Origin: Haliclona indistincta
Lineage: Eukaryota; Porifera; Demospongiae; Haplosclerida; Chalinidae
Length of the DNA stretch: 64,000 nt
Assembly: GCA_964017065.1 (NCBI GenBank)
Contig: OZ024788.1
Coordinates: 776,727-840,726, forward strand
Reading direction: 5' to 3'
The notes under the pieces were generated by a model. It was not told the DNA's origin. It worked only from the letters and a program-made list of their open reading frames with translations, and ran no database searches. A program made the position numbers and the translations under genes. Below, in pieces: positions 10,530 through 21,580 of the stretch. Every line of letters starts with the position of its first letter. Position 1 is the stretch's first letter.

Positions 10530-11887
10530 ATGAGCGTACCAGCTACCAAAAAGAATGGAGCCGGGAATGAGGTCAGTTACAGTGCATAGCAGATAAAAAT
10601 TAATTAATAATAGAGATATTATTCTTCTAGCGGCTGATCAAAGCCGATACTAACCCAAGAGCGAGTCACATCATCTCACCATTGGTCCAGGTCACAGCAG
10701 TGATTCTAGTGGTCATGTTAGCAGTTAGTGTGGAGTATTATTACATCAAATGCTCTGACTCAGAGATAGAGCTACTCAAAGCCAGGAATGAGCAGCTCAT
10801 GAAGTCCAGTGAAACACGTTATACACAGCTGTCAGAACAACTGAAGCAGGAGATTAGTTCTGTTAAAAATGATGTAACAAAACTGGTCTCCATTGCAACG
10901 TCACAATTATACCTGAACAACCAAGCACCAATGGATATGGAGTTCATCATCAGTGATTACAGTGAAAAGAAAGAAGCTAATGAAGAGTGGTACAGTTCAC
11001 CATTTTATACCCACAACAGAGGCTACAAGTTCCGTCTCAAGGTGGACCCCAATGGTTATGGTGCAGGCAGAGGTTCTCACCTTTCGGTATTTGCTCAACT
11101 TATGAGAGGAGAATATGATAATGAGTTAGAATGGTCATTTGAAGGAGACATCAGAGTAGAGCTACTGAACTGGAGAGAAGACAAGAATCACCATTTACGT
11201 GTAATTGACTTCAACAGATACAGCGATTCTGATGGCACATCCACTTCTCGTCTCACTGATCAAGAGACTGCAACTGGTCTTGGCACACATCAATTCATAT
11301 CTCTCACTGACCTGGTGCCCACCACTAACACAGAATACTTGCGTGACGACTACCTCAAACTAAGAGTTAGTGTGGCAGTCTACTCCACACCTGTCCTCCC
11401 CCTGACCCCAGCATGGCAGGACCCCCTCATCAGCACCCAGTCTGGGGCTCAGTTCACCATATCAGAGTATTCTAAACGCAAGCAGTTCAACAACGAATAC
11501 CACAGTCCACTATTCACCACCAGCCCACAGGGTTATACATTATGCCTCGGAGTGTTAGCTGATGGTAATGGTAGTGGTAAGGGCAGCCACTTGTCGATCT
11601 ATGCTGTCATCATGAAAGGTCAGCACGATGACCGCCTCCAGTGGCCTTTCACTGGTACTATCACCATTGAGCTCCTCAACTGGCTGGAAGACAAGGAACA
11701 CTACAAGATGACATTCACAATTGATACGAACAATGACTTTCTTAGAGTTACTGAAGGAAAGTATGGAAGACCTGTCGGTTATCACCAGTTCATCTCTCAT
11801 TCCTCTCTCACCTCATCCACTACTAACACACAATATCTTTACCTGGACTGTATTCGTGTGAGAGTACAAGTCATAGCCAACAACTAA
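10530..11887 (+). CDS. Transmembrane protein with coiled coil and two MATH (TRAF-C) domains, copy B
   Basis: Two exons, 10,530-10,571 and 10,631-11,887, joined in phase 0 across a 59-nt GT-AG intron, giving about 432 residues. The start is the ATG at 10,530, because an upstream ATG (10,519) stops after four codons. Order: polar N-terminus (1-31), one membrane segment (about 32-53, rich in V/I/L), a coiled-coil heptad region (about 57-95), MATH domain 1 (about 113-265) and MATH domain 2 (about 283-432). Each MATH domain keeps the TRAF-C pattern GY-x-LRV/LGV ... G-x-GSHLS-(V/I)-(F/Y)-A ... ELLNW. In TRAF proteins this fold forms trimers and binds receptor tails. No RING or zinc fingers are present. 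A single N-terminal anchor predicts a type II orientation. AATAAA at 12,031 may end the transcript. Function is inferred only from domains. Confidence 0.85.
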
Positions 11888-12054
11888 CCAACTGTTCTAG
11901 TCAGCTATGCATGCAGCTATTCGTTTTTCAGTATTATTATTGGCTATTAATAATTTTTAATTGCTGAAAGAAAAGAACAACCTTGGTTATATCAACCTAT
12001 CTCTTCAATGAACTTTAAGGTCAATTCGATAATAAAACACAACAACACAATGAA

Positions 12055-13947
12055 TTATGATGATGATGAAGGGTCATGATACACATGATTACTGGTGATC
12101 ATATTATTGTCATCTTCTAGCATTAGTTGATGGTCTGTTCTATTGGGAGCCATTGTGTGCTGCTGTGTACTAGCTAGCTGCTGTCCACTGGTGGTGTAGT
12201 GTGAGGTAGCGGCCATTGCTGGATCATTGGCTTGCATCACTGCTAGCTGTTCCGTGAGATCTCTCATATCTTCCTCCTCCTCTTGCACCACTCTCACTGA
12301 TACCATTAACATATCTATGATACAGTGATAAGAATGTTAATAAACTGGAGTAGAGGTACTAAGCTGCCTCACAGAGTGTCACTGGTAGAGCCAGGACACC
12401 TGCATGTGCACTAAGCAGTGTCTAGCTGCCTCACAGAGGGTCACTGGTAGAGCCAGGACACCTGTGCACTAAGCAGTGTCTAGCTGCCTCACAGAGGGTC
12501 ACTGGTAGAGCCAGGACACCTGTGCACTAAGCAGTGTCTAGCTGCCTCACAGAGGGTCACTGGTAGAGCCAGGACACCTGTGCACTAAGCAGTGTCTAGC
12601 TGCCTCACAGAGGGTCACTGGTAGAGCCAGGACACCTGTGCACTAAGCAGTGTCTAGCTGCCTTACAGAGGGTCACTGGTAGAGCCAGGACACCTGTGCA
12701 CTTAGCAGTGTCTAGCTGCCTCACAGAGGGTCACTGGTAGAGCCAGGACACCTGTGCACTAAGCAGTGTCTAGCTGCCTCACAGAGGGTCACTGGTAGAG
12801 CCAGGGCACCTGTGCACTAAGCAGTGTCTAGCTGCCTCACAGAGCTACCCTAACCAGTATGTTAGATTGATGAGCAGAATAAACACACAATAGCTTGGAC
12901 ATAAATCATACAAGCTCCACCCATTTCTACACCAAATAATAATGTTTTACCTCCGAACAGTCTTCTGTCTCTGGTGCATAGCCGCCATCTTCCCTCATAC
13001 ACACCTGGTGTGCTGGGTACCTGGAGGAGTATGCTGAGGTCTGTAGCCTGCCCGGGACTGAGGAGGGGGACTGGGATTGAGTCCGGAGCCTCTAGCCGGT
13101 ACCCACTGACTAGTACAAGCTCCACTCCTTCGATCCATGCCTGAGTTCCTGAGTGGGCAGACACAAAGAGATAGTGTGAGTGCAAGTTCACAGCATACAT
13201 GAGTCTCTACCATAAACGCAAGATGTTGTCAAGAAATTCTATGGACTCTATTCATAGCCAGTTTCAAAATCTCTTCAACAAAACAGCTGTCAATGCATTT
13301 ACTTAATGCAGAGGGCACAGGGTAAAGTTGAAGAGACAACAGATACAGTGGAGGCTCTCTTAATGGGCACTCCCAATAGCGGACACCTCCATATAGCAGA
13401 CAATTTGCTGATGTACATAACAATACAGAATGAATCTCCATGTTAGAGACACCTCAATGTAATGGACAAAAAGCACTTGTCAGAGGTTCTACTGTAGTGC
13501 AGTAAGAAGTGGGTTGTCCTCTAATAGTGTGCTCACACTACACACTAGAACGAGGCCGGTCTGGTTGCTAATCTCTGATAGTACGAATGCTAACTAAACT
13601 TATATCTACGACCGAACTGCACCATCGCGGCCGGCACCACAACCATAGGTGGGGCGCTTCCTACCTACATGGTGGTTTGGTTGCATGTGTTGGAACTTTG
13701 ATCATAAAGTGTGGTACAGTTTGGTTCTGCTGTGAATGAGGTGGTGCATACCAGTATTTGCTATTCTCCATGTTCTGATGAATTCAGTAGATACAGTTAT
13801 GACCTTGGGGGGAGGAGGAGAGGAGGAGGCTGGCTCACTAACACACTGCATGTCCAGGGGCCGAGGAGTGGGGACAGACACCGCTTGAGGAGCCGCTGTT
13901 TGTGCTAGAGAGGACGAGAAATAGTCGTAGTAGGCTTCTACAGCACT
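12055..13947 (-). CDS. ILRUN: ILRUN-like (C6orf106) FW-domain protein, 5' exons not found
   Basis: Three exons joined by matching phase: 13,752-13,947; 12,951-13,148; 12,055-12,314 (stop). Together they code for about 217 residues. The first begins with an (S)AVEAYYDYFSSS stretch, which matches the end of the UBA-like domain of ILRUN. It continues through a proline/serine linker to STEFIRTWRIANTG, the start of the FW (four-Trp, NBR1-like) domain. The second completes it (GTQAWIEGVELV ... YEGRWRLCT ... LFG) and the third gives the final strand (DMLMVSVRV) and an acidic, low-complexity tail. Vertebrate ILRUN restrains CBP/p300- and IRF3-dependent antiviral transcription. The N-terminal UBA exons were not found up to the assembly gap; they may lie in it. 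Intron 2 holds the 58-bp minisatellite, and intron 1 holds a pogo-like MITE. Confidence 0.8.
12362..12846. repeat. 58-bp tandem minisatellite
   Basis: About eight near-identical 58-bp units (core CACTGGTAGAGCCAGGACAC, then CTGTGCACTAAGCAGTG) inside an ILRUN intron. Related arrays occur in introns of ZDHHC17 (19,912-20,252) and CEPT1 (about 25,203-25,260). Confidence 0.9.
13344..13496. mobile_element. pogo/Tc1-like MITE
   Basis: About 150 bp bounded by TACAGTGGAGGCTC and GAGGTTCTACTGTA. These are inverted repeats with TA at both ends, as expected for the Tc1-mariner-pogo group. It is non-coding and lies in an ILRUN intron. Confidence 0.55.
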
Positions 13948-14056
13948 CTGAGGGGAGGGAGGGAGAGAGAGAGAGGGAGGGAGAGAGAGAGGGAAGGAGG
14001 AAGAGAGAGGGGAAGGAGGGAGAGAGGGGAAGGAGGGAGAGAGAGAGGGAGGGAGA

Positions 14057-14088
<32 letters not shown>

Positions 14089-14185
14089 ACTCGTAAATCA
14101 CTTAGCATTTTATTGTATTGGAATTGATATTGTTGAGAACCCTTCAGGTTTCCAAACCGCCTGAGTTATCATATCATTATCATTT

Positions 14186-14454
14186 AGCTTCAGTTGATAG
14201 TTGTTTTTATTTTATAGGGGACCTTCTGCACTATAGGCTAACTGGAATGGATACAGCTGATAACAGCGAATTTGACTTCCTTGTTTGACAAACAGACTAC
14301 AGTAAATTTGTGGAGAGGTCTAGTGTTGACTACAAATTAACAGTCACAGTATAGTCTGTTTGCTGTAATCAGCTGTATCCATTCCAGCTAGTCCCTAAGC
14401 CTACATGTAGTGCAAAAGGACCCTATAATTTAAAAACAACCATCAACTGAAGCT
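14186..14454. mobile_element. Palindromic foldback MITE, intact copy
   Basis: 269 bp, almost entirely inverted repeat. The outer ends are AGCTTCA(GTTGAT...) and (...ATCAAC)TGAAGCT, and the inner arms are CTGGAATGGATACAGCTGAT and its complement. It has no coding capacity. It is the empty-site reference for LINE copy 2. Confidence 0.8.
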
Positions 14455-14624
14455 CGACAATTTTATACTACTGATTCTATACCCACTATCATCATAGAGT
14501 CTGAAATGTTTCACTATTGGCTATGGCAGTAAAGAAAATTAATCAGTAACTTCAGAGAATGAATTTTGCCAATCAATTTTAAAATAAAATAATTTGACGA
14601 AGAGAAAATTTAAGCAATAATAAT

Positions 14625-14923
14625 AAAGCACCAAGGTGCTGATGCCTCGGTGCAGTAGCATGTATGCTAGCATGCAATTAGCAGATGCATATGACAGCAC
14701 GTATGCATGAATGCAGTAGATCCATGGAAGCATCAAAACAGTATCATAGAAGCATGCAATGCAAGCTACAGTAGAAGTGACCAGCAGATCTATGGAACAT
14801 ACAGGCAAGCAGTAGATCATAGCAACAGTGCTATGGAAGCACAGGCTAGTGGCAGCTATCCAGCAGCAGGCAAGCAGCAGATCATAGTGACAGTGCTATG
14901 GAAGCACAGGCTAGTGGCAGCTA

Positions 14924-15001
<78 letters not shown>

Positions 15002-15535
15002 CAAGCAGCAGATCATAGCAACAGTTCTATGGAAGCGCAGGCTAGTGGCAGCTATCCAGCAGCTGTACAAGCTGTTGTACAAAAGTTGTATTGAAGCCAA
15101 ACAGAATAATGTAGCTGGGCGTGACTGTAACTGCTCTGCTCGCTCCGGCTCACCTGTCGAGCAGCTAAGTGAACTCAAACACGCTTTCGCTCGCTAGTTT
15201 CACTGCTGCCAATGGAGTCGCGCGAGCTGTACTATCACAGATCAAGCCTTCAAGTTGCACTGTAGCCATCTGTAGACAGTTTTGTCTATGAAGTAGACCC
15301 GAGCGCTCAAGACGGCTGTTTAGGCTAGCAAATCACGCCATAACTTCAAAACAAAGGCTTTAATAGCAAATCTGTCAAATTTGATTTTCATAAACTATCG
15401 AGATCTACCTGTATTGCAAGTTTCAGCGCTTAGTAGCAAGCGGTTGCTGAGATACGCATTGCGGACACACACACACACACAAACGAACAGACTACTGTAT
15501 GCCTCGTGGCTCCGCCCACACCTCGGCATAATAAT
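14625..15535. repeat. Inserted repeat element with (CAG)n array
   Basis: Insertion absent from the left copy of the duplication. It contains near-tandem blocks of an ATGGAAGCRCAGGCTAGTGG motif and an uninterrupted (CAG)n of about 25 units at 14,928-15,001. Its ends carry the GATGCCTCGGTG and GCCTCGTGGCTCCGCCCA motifs shared with 4,735-5,277. Open frames through the CAG tract are poly-Gln/Ala/Ser artefacts. Confidence 0.6.
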
Positions 15536-16370
15536 TCTATTCACACATTGATGAGTGATGTAGGCAAAATCTACTATCATTAGCCTTCCCAGTTAACTTT
15601 GGTATGTTTCTTTCAAATGACTTACAAATTATTTAGTTCTTCCCTCGCATGTCTCTTTCTAGGTACAATATTTCTTACAATGTGCCTACATTCATTCATT
15701 CTACTCCAGGAACAATGGAACTGTTTGGCGCAATGTGCTTTAATTAGTGCTGGCAAACCATTGAAAGGAATGCAAGGTGAGTACAATAAGTGTTCTTCCA
15801 TCAGTGTAGTGATAGTGTTGCTGTTCAGAAATCATCTTGGAGGAAATAATAAAGATGAAGAGGAGAGGCAGAGGGAGGGAGGAAGAGCAATAGTGCTGTA
15901 GTACTGTTGATAAGTTATTAGTAAGAGCTATGTCAATATGTCCCTTAATTATAATTATAATTATCAATTATTAATTGTGTTACTATTTTTGTCCATAAAA
16001 ATTTTAGGTCCTTTTATTTTGGTGAAGGGGCATAGTGACATATTTGACAGATTGTGATGTGTTTGCTTTATTCATTCAACAATCATTTTTTGTGTCCACT
16101 CATGAAAGTCATTAACTGTCGCATTTCTCTCCACATGGCTGTATGGATCTTTGGTAGGATCATAGCATTTCTGTAAAACCTACATTGTATACTTCAAACC
16201 AAGGAATTGCTGAGAGACTGACAAGGAATAGCTGAGAGACTGAAAAGGCATTTTTCACTATTAATTTTTATATGTACATTATTAAATTATGTCTCTTTCA
16301 CACATACACTGACGGAGTATCCTACTGACTGCCATAATTATGATGTGTGGTATCGAGAGATGAATTCCTG

Positions 16371-16570
16371 NNNNNNNNNNNNNNNNNNNNNNNNNNNNNN
16401 NNNNNNNNNNNNNNNNNNNNNNNNNNNNNNNNNNNNNNNNNNNNNNNNNNNNNNNNNNNNNNNNNNNNNNNNNNNNNNNNNNNNNNNNNNNNNNNNNNNN
16501 NNNNNNNNNNNNNNNNNNNNNNNNNNNNNNNNNNNNNNNNNNNNNNNNNNNNNNNNNNNNNNNNNNNNNN
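16371..16570. other. Assembly gap (200 N)
   Basis: Exactly 200 undetermined bases, probably a placeholder length. The 3' exon(s) of ZDHHC17 and perhaps the 5' exons of ILRUN are missing around here. Confidence 0.95.
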
Positions 16571-16656
16571 AGAGAGAGAGCAGTGAAAGAGAGATGGGAT
16601 GGAGAAAGAGGAGCTTGCTCTATTGAGACAGATATAGCTGATTATATTCCCCCTAC

Positions 16657-16867
16657 CTGGAATATCTGTGTCATCAGCAGTAGGTAGACCCATGTGAAGT
16701 GAGTGAAGCCCATCATCATGATATACCCTACCCAGGGCTCAACTGTGACGTAATGCCAGCCACGACTCAGCCAACCACCATGATCAGCCGGGTAGATAGT
16801 GAACAGGTCTGATGAGAAGGGAGAACAGAGGAGTGAGTCTCTAATGTACTGAACTACCTCCCCTCCA

Positions 16868-16917
<50 letters not shown>

Positions 16918-17613
16918 TTCCTCCTCCCTCCCTCTCACTTCTCTCTCTTCCTCTCACCGATGCAGTTGTCTACCCAGGGGCAGTGGTGATCAAATCTAGC
17001 TACACAGCGCTTGCATGCTGGACAGTGCTTGGAACGGATAGGACGTCTTACCTGTGTAGAGGAGTGTGCACTAACTAGAGTAGGTATACAAGTACCAGTA
17101 TCTCACTAGACAAGAGGAACAGAAGTTTGTTGGATTGAATTTACCCTCTTCACACATCATGAAAATGGTCTGGAGAGAGAGGGAGAGAGAGAGAGGGAGG
17201 GAGAGAGATGGATCAGTAATGATAACAGGTTATAGTGTACCCGGTATTCGTCACGAGGGGATACTGGTAGTCGGATGTATCCCGGATCACACTTGTAGGT
17301 CTTGTAGAACGTGAACAACATAGCAACAGAGAACAGTAGCAACATGTCCACTCGAGTAGAGGTCCCGGCTAATGGAATAGATGCAGTCAGTCAGTCAGTC
17401 AGTCAGTCAGTCAGTCAGTCAGTCAGTCAGTCAGTCAGTCAGTCAGTCAGTCAGTCAGTCAGTCAGTCAGTCAGTCAGTCAGTCATGCGGAATTGTTTTC
17501 TTACTGACCAGGTATAAAGTATGTGAATGCCGTGATGTATATCAGTATCTTGGTTCCCCAGACTACGCCAAACGCCATTGGATTGTCTTCTATACCGATA
17601 GGAAGATAGGCAC

Positions 17614-17697
<84 letters not shown>

Positions 17698-20600
17698 AGG
17701 GGGGAGAGAGAGAGAGAGAAGGAGAGAGAGAGAGAGAGAGAGAGGGGGGAGAGAGAGAGAGAGAGGGAGAGAGAATCAGAATGTTTGCTTCAAAACGTAC
17801 AATATCGATTATGTGAGGGTATTATGTGAGAGTGTATTATGTGAGAGTGTATTATGTGAGAGTGTATTATGTGAGGGTGTATTATGTGAGGGTGTATTAT
17901 GTGAGAGTGTATTATGTGAGAGTGTATTATGTGAGGGTGTATTATGTGAGAGTGTATTATGTGAGGGTGTATTATGTGAGAGTGTATTATGTGAGGGTGT
18001 ATTATGTGAGAGTGTATTATGTGAGGGTGTATTATGTTAGAGTGTATTATGTGAGGGTGTATTATGTGAGAGTGTATTATGTGAGGGTGTATTATGTTAG
18101 TGTGTATTATGTGAGGGTGTATTATGTGAGGGTGTATTATGTGAGGGTGTATTATGTGAGGGTGTATTATGTGAGGGTGTATTATGTGAGGGTGCTTACC
18201 TTATGAATAGTTTCACCAGCCATAAGAAGCCAAAGAAAGCCAGTAGGTAGGTGTACCAGTTAGGACAGAGCTTTCCTAAGCAGCCGAGGAGTGCTATGAG
18301 CAGCCCAGGAACTATAGCCATCACCCACCATGACACACGCTGGGATGGAGGGACACATGACCACACCCACATGATGTCTTAACATACCGGGTTTCTCAAC
18401 AGATGGTCTACGATCCACTGTGGACTCCGCTTCTTCGATTCCGCCGTGAGCACATTCATACAATACTTGCTCTGACTGGATACAGCTAGATCAAATGGAG
18501 TCTTACCCTGGAGTTAAGAGAGGGTTAAAATAAAGACACTGTCACAAAAACCCAGGACAATGTTTCTGTATCTATGAGACTGTTCAACATGCAGCTACAG
18601 ATTACAGCAAGAGTAAATAATAGAAGAGAGAGTATCCAACTCCAATATACCCGTCAGGGACACTCTCGGGAAAGTAACGTGACCAGCACGCGAGCAGATG
18701 ACGTTTATCGGTATTAATTATTCATCGTGTAACGTCATGACTTAGTATGCGCGCCCGCGATCACGATTGCAACAGCACTTGAAAGTCGAGGCTAGCATTT
18801 TCAAGTCAGATGCGTGATATAGAGCCTGCAGGTGGATGCCAGTACCACAGTTTGAAGTCCACCGAAGATGGCTTCTTATTTGGTCACGGTGCGTCCCACA
18901 CGAAATTTAAGCCGCCGTTTTTCCCCAGCAGTGTTTAAGGCAGAAATAAAACTATCTGGTGAACGAGTGGCTGCTCGCTTTGCCTGTGGAGCGGAGTCGC
19001 TTGCTGTTTATCGAGCTGTTTACAAATATATAGCTTCAAGATGTAGGCGGGGCGCTACGAAGGCAAGATTTCCACTGCCACATGTACGTCAGATTACGTC
19101 AATTTGCTCGCGTGCTGGTCACGTTACTTTCCCGAGAGTGTCCCTGACGGGTATATTGGAGTTGGATACTCTCTCTTCTATTATTTACTCTTGATTACAG
19201 TGTTTCTACTTTAGTGTTGCTATGACTACCTCACTGTTGACTCCACCTATCGGGGCACCAGCGTCACAAAGTAGCTTCAGAGAGTAGTGGTTACCGGTTT
19301 CTGCCGCATGATGGAGAACTGGGGAGGGAGATGGTGACAGTAGTGATGGAGTGAGAGAGAGGTACCTGTATTGCCCTTCTTGTCAACAGTTCTGAGGTCA
19401 GCTCCCAGGGACACCATTAGTCTGGTTGGGTCAGGACTAGAGCGAAGAGAAGGATACAGTTGTGTATCTGTCTGAAACTCACCCAAACACACGTGATGCT
19501 GCCAGCATGATGGGAGTCCTGCCCTCACTATCAAGACAATTGATATCCTACACCAACCGATACGTCACTAACTCACTCACTCACTCACCCACCCACCCAC
19601 CCACCCACCCACCCATCCACTCACTCACCCACCCACCCACCCACTCACTCACTCACTCACTCTTCTAGTGCTAGTCACTTACGATAGCAAAGCGAGGATG
19701 GGTGATGAGATATGCTGCAATTGGTGTCAGACCAAACTGAGCAGCAACATGGAGACAGTTCATGCCTAGAGAGCGAGAGAGGATATTCCTAGAGCCGTGT
19801 TGCTTCACACATTCCTGCTTACCTTCTTTGTCCAGGATCTCAGGATTGGCACCATATCGCATCAGCAACACAACCATACCAAGATGACCCTGCCTGTAGT
19901 GAGAGAGAGAGTGCCTCACTGGTAGAGCCAGGGCACCTGTGCACTAAGCAGTGTCTAGCTGTCACAGAGGGTCACTGGTAGAGCCAGGACACCTGTGCAC
20001 TAAGCAGTGTCTAGCTGTCACAGAGGGTCACTGGTAGAGCCAGGGCACCTGTGCACTAAGCAGTGTCTAGCTGTCACAGAGGGTCACTGGTAGAGCCAGG
20101 GCACCTGTGCACTAAGCAGTGTCTAGCTGTCACAGAGGGTCACTGGTAGAGCCAGGACACCTGTGCACTAAGCAGTGCCTAGCTGCCTCACAGAGGGTCA
20201 TTGGTAGAGCCAGGACACCTGTGCACTAAGCAGTGTCTAGCTGCCTCAAAGTAGCAAGCAGGCCTTACCATAGGTAAATTATCTACTGTCTTACAAGCTG
20301 TGTAATGCAACTCATTACGAGCTAAGAGCTCACCAGAGCACCAACTGTGTCTCCCACTACACTTACCTAGCGGCCCAATGGACAGGAGCTGACATCAGCT
20401 CTCCACCTAATGCATTCACATTAGCTCCTTTCTGAATAAGATAACTGAAACAGAGAGAGAGAGAACAGATAGTGAAAATGAAGAAACTAACAACAGTTGA
20501 GTGGTGCAAACTATCTTTCATCGACCCGCCCACCTACCTACCTAGCTACAGGGAAGCGATTGTTAATGGCTGCCCAGTGCAGTGGTGTGATCCCCTCCAC

Positions 20601-20944
20601 ATCTCCCTGTCTTACATCCACCATCCCTATCTCCACTAGCTCCCGGCATCGCTCCAAGTTACCATACTGAGCGGCCTCGACTAGATTAAATGTCGAAGGA
20701 TCTTTGCCTAAGTGGATGAGAATGCTTTTAAAATGTAAAGTCACAATAACACTAGGTTACGTTTCTTCTTGGGAGGCTGTGCTGTATGCCTGCATCCCGA
20801 GTTACAATCCTCTCCTTCACACCCCGCCTGGAATGGAAGATATGGATATGAAATAGGGTTACAATCGCAGTGATTATCACCGATCACCGTTTCAGCGGGC
20901 TCCTCGGTGTCGGTTAGGCGCACGTCTTGAAGGTCAGTCGCCAT
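16657..20944 (-). CDS. ZDHHC17: ZDHHC17/HIP14-like ankyrin-repeat palmitoyltransferase, 3' end missing
   Basis: Fifteen exons, all phase-consistent: 20761-20944, 20542-20707, 20367-20444, 19823-19893, 19683-19765, 19483-19547, 19366-19436, 19230-19318, 18388-18507, 18200-18339, 17509-17612, 17241-17368, 17107-17169, 16958-17051, 16657-16808. The product S-palmitoylates proteins at Golgi membranes. It has an ankyrin region from residue 65 on ([29 protein letters not shown]), paired membrane segments, and a cysteine-rich [15 protein letters not shown] ... FDHHCPW domain with DHHC near residues 475-478. Compared with human ZDHHC17, about 35 residues after DHHC, including the NHRYF motif and membrane segment 3, are missing between exons 16958-17051 and 16657-16808, where only a microsatellite lies. 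The conserved C-terminal tail after the TQIFQ exon is also missing, facing the gap. The start is the first ATG of the open exon. Confidence 0.88.
16863..16915. repeat. (CT)n microsatellite in the DHHC intron
   Basis: Pure CT repeat within the region where a ZDHHC17 exon is expected but absent. It is a possible site of assembly collapse. Confidence 0.85.
17384..17484. repeat. (CAGT)n tetranucleotide repeat
   Basis: About 25 perfect CAGT units inside a ZDHHC17 intron, right next to the acceptor of exon 17,241-17,368. Confidence 0.95.
17616..17775. repeat. (GA)n tract
   Basis: Interrupted GA microsatellite adjoining the acceptor of ZDHHC17 exon 17,509-17,612, where it forms the pyrimidine tract on the gene strand. 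Confidence 0.95.
17812..18194. repeat. 15-bp minisatellite
   Basis: About 25 units of GTGTATTATGTGAGR within a ZDHHC17 intron. The unit is a multiple of three, so it stays open in several frames and creates spurious 126- and 219-codon ORFs. Confidence 0.95.
18608..19193. mobile_element. Long-TIR DNA transposon (non-autonomous) in a ZDHHC17 intron
   Basis: 586 bp with near-perfect terminal inverted repeats of about 88 bp (outer CAAGAGTAAATAATAG / complement). It is flanked by ATTACAG at 18,601-18,607 and 19,194-19,200; the duplication is 7 bp, or 8 if the shared G is counted. Long TIRs with a 7-9-bp duplication suggest a Mutator- or hAT-like element. A plus-strand frame of 108 codons (18,868-19,194, true ATG) reads into the right TIR and shows no recognisable domain. 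Confidence 0.75.
19912..20252. repeat. 55-58-bp minisatellite, second array
   Basis: About six units related to 12,362-12,846 inside a ZDHHC17 intron. Most units carry a 3-bp shorter variant (GCTGTCACAG for GCTGCCTCACAG). Confidence 0.9.
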
Positions 20945-21151
20945 GACGCTCAACTGAGCGAGTAAGACAGAGTGAAACAGCAACTAGGAGGGAATCTCTA
21001 TCACTGTGCACGTGCACAAAGGGTTAATATAATCGCGCATGCGTGATTGGTTGGCGCAAAAATGTTTTGAGCGCGAAATGCAAAATCGATTCCAGCGGCT
21101 GCAGCCATTTTGAGTTTGTCTCTCGGTTTGTCTTTATCCCTCTTGTTCAGA
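20945..21151. promoter_or_regulatory. Bidirectional promoter region, ZDHHC17 / SYCP3
   Basis: 207 bp separate the two divergent start codons. The region contains GTGCACGTGCAC and GCGCATGCGTGAT palindrome-like motifs. A related block is inverted at about 25,100-25,205 in a CEPT1 intron. Confidence 0.55.
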
Positions 21152-21523
21152 ATGCCCGCGACAGCTGAAAATGGTGCCAAGACGGGAAAAGGTAAAGGTC
21201 GGAGTCGTCGTCCTGCCGCTGCTAAGCAGCCAGTGGCAGCTGCGCCGCCTCAGGACCCCAGCCCTCTCGCATCAGACGAAGAAATAGAGAGTGCGTGTGG
21301 CGACGACCTTGCTATAGGTTCGTTTAGCTAGCTCTAGCATACACTCATCAAACAACTGACCCGCTCTCTCCTGCTCACTTATAAGACAACAAAAACAGCG
21401 TGGTAAGGTGGTAGGTGTAACACAGGTTTTTCTTTTTTAGAAGGCACCAGTAGCGGCGGCGGAGGTAGAAAAAGAAACTGTTCTGATGCTTACAGGTACA
21501 AAAACCATCATCCATCCACTCAG

Positions 21524-21580
<57 letters not shown>

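Larger units (their letters stand above)
13692..16370. repeat. Segmental duplication, right copy
   Basis: Counterpart of 5,424-10,073. This copy contains the intact ILRUN exon and an uninterrupted palindromic MITE, so it keeps the ancestral state at those points. It additionally contains the insertion 14,625-15,535. It runs into the N gap; in the left copy similarity can be followed to the equivalent position, 10,073. Confidence 0.75.

Noticed and set aside
14707..15197. Poly-Gln/poly-Ala ORFs
   Set aside because: The frames are opened by a (CAG)n array inside a repeat; no splice or domain support.
17381..18206. ORFs of 126-219 codons and a CRISPR-like look
   Set aside because: These are CAGT, GA and 15-bp tandem repeats without unique spacers, in an intron of a eukaryotic gene.
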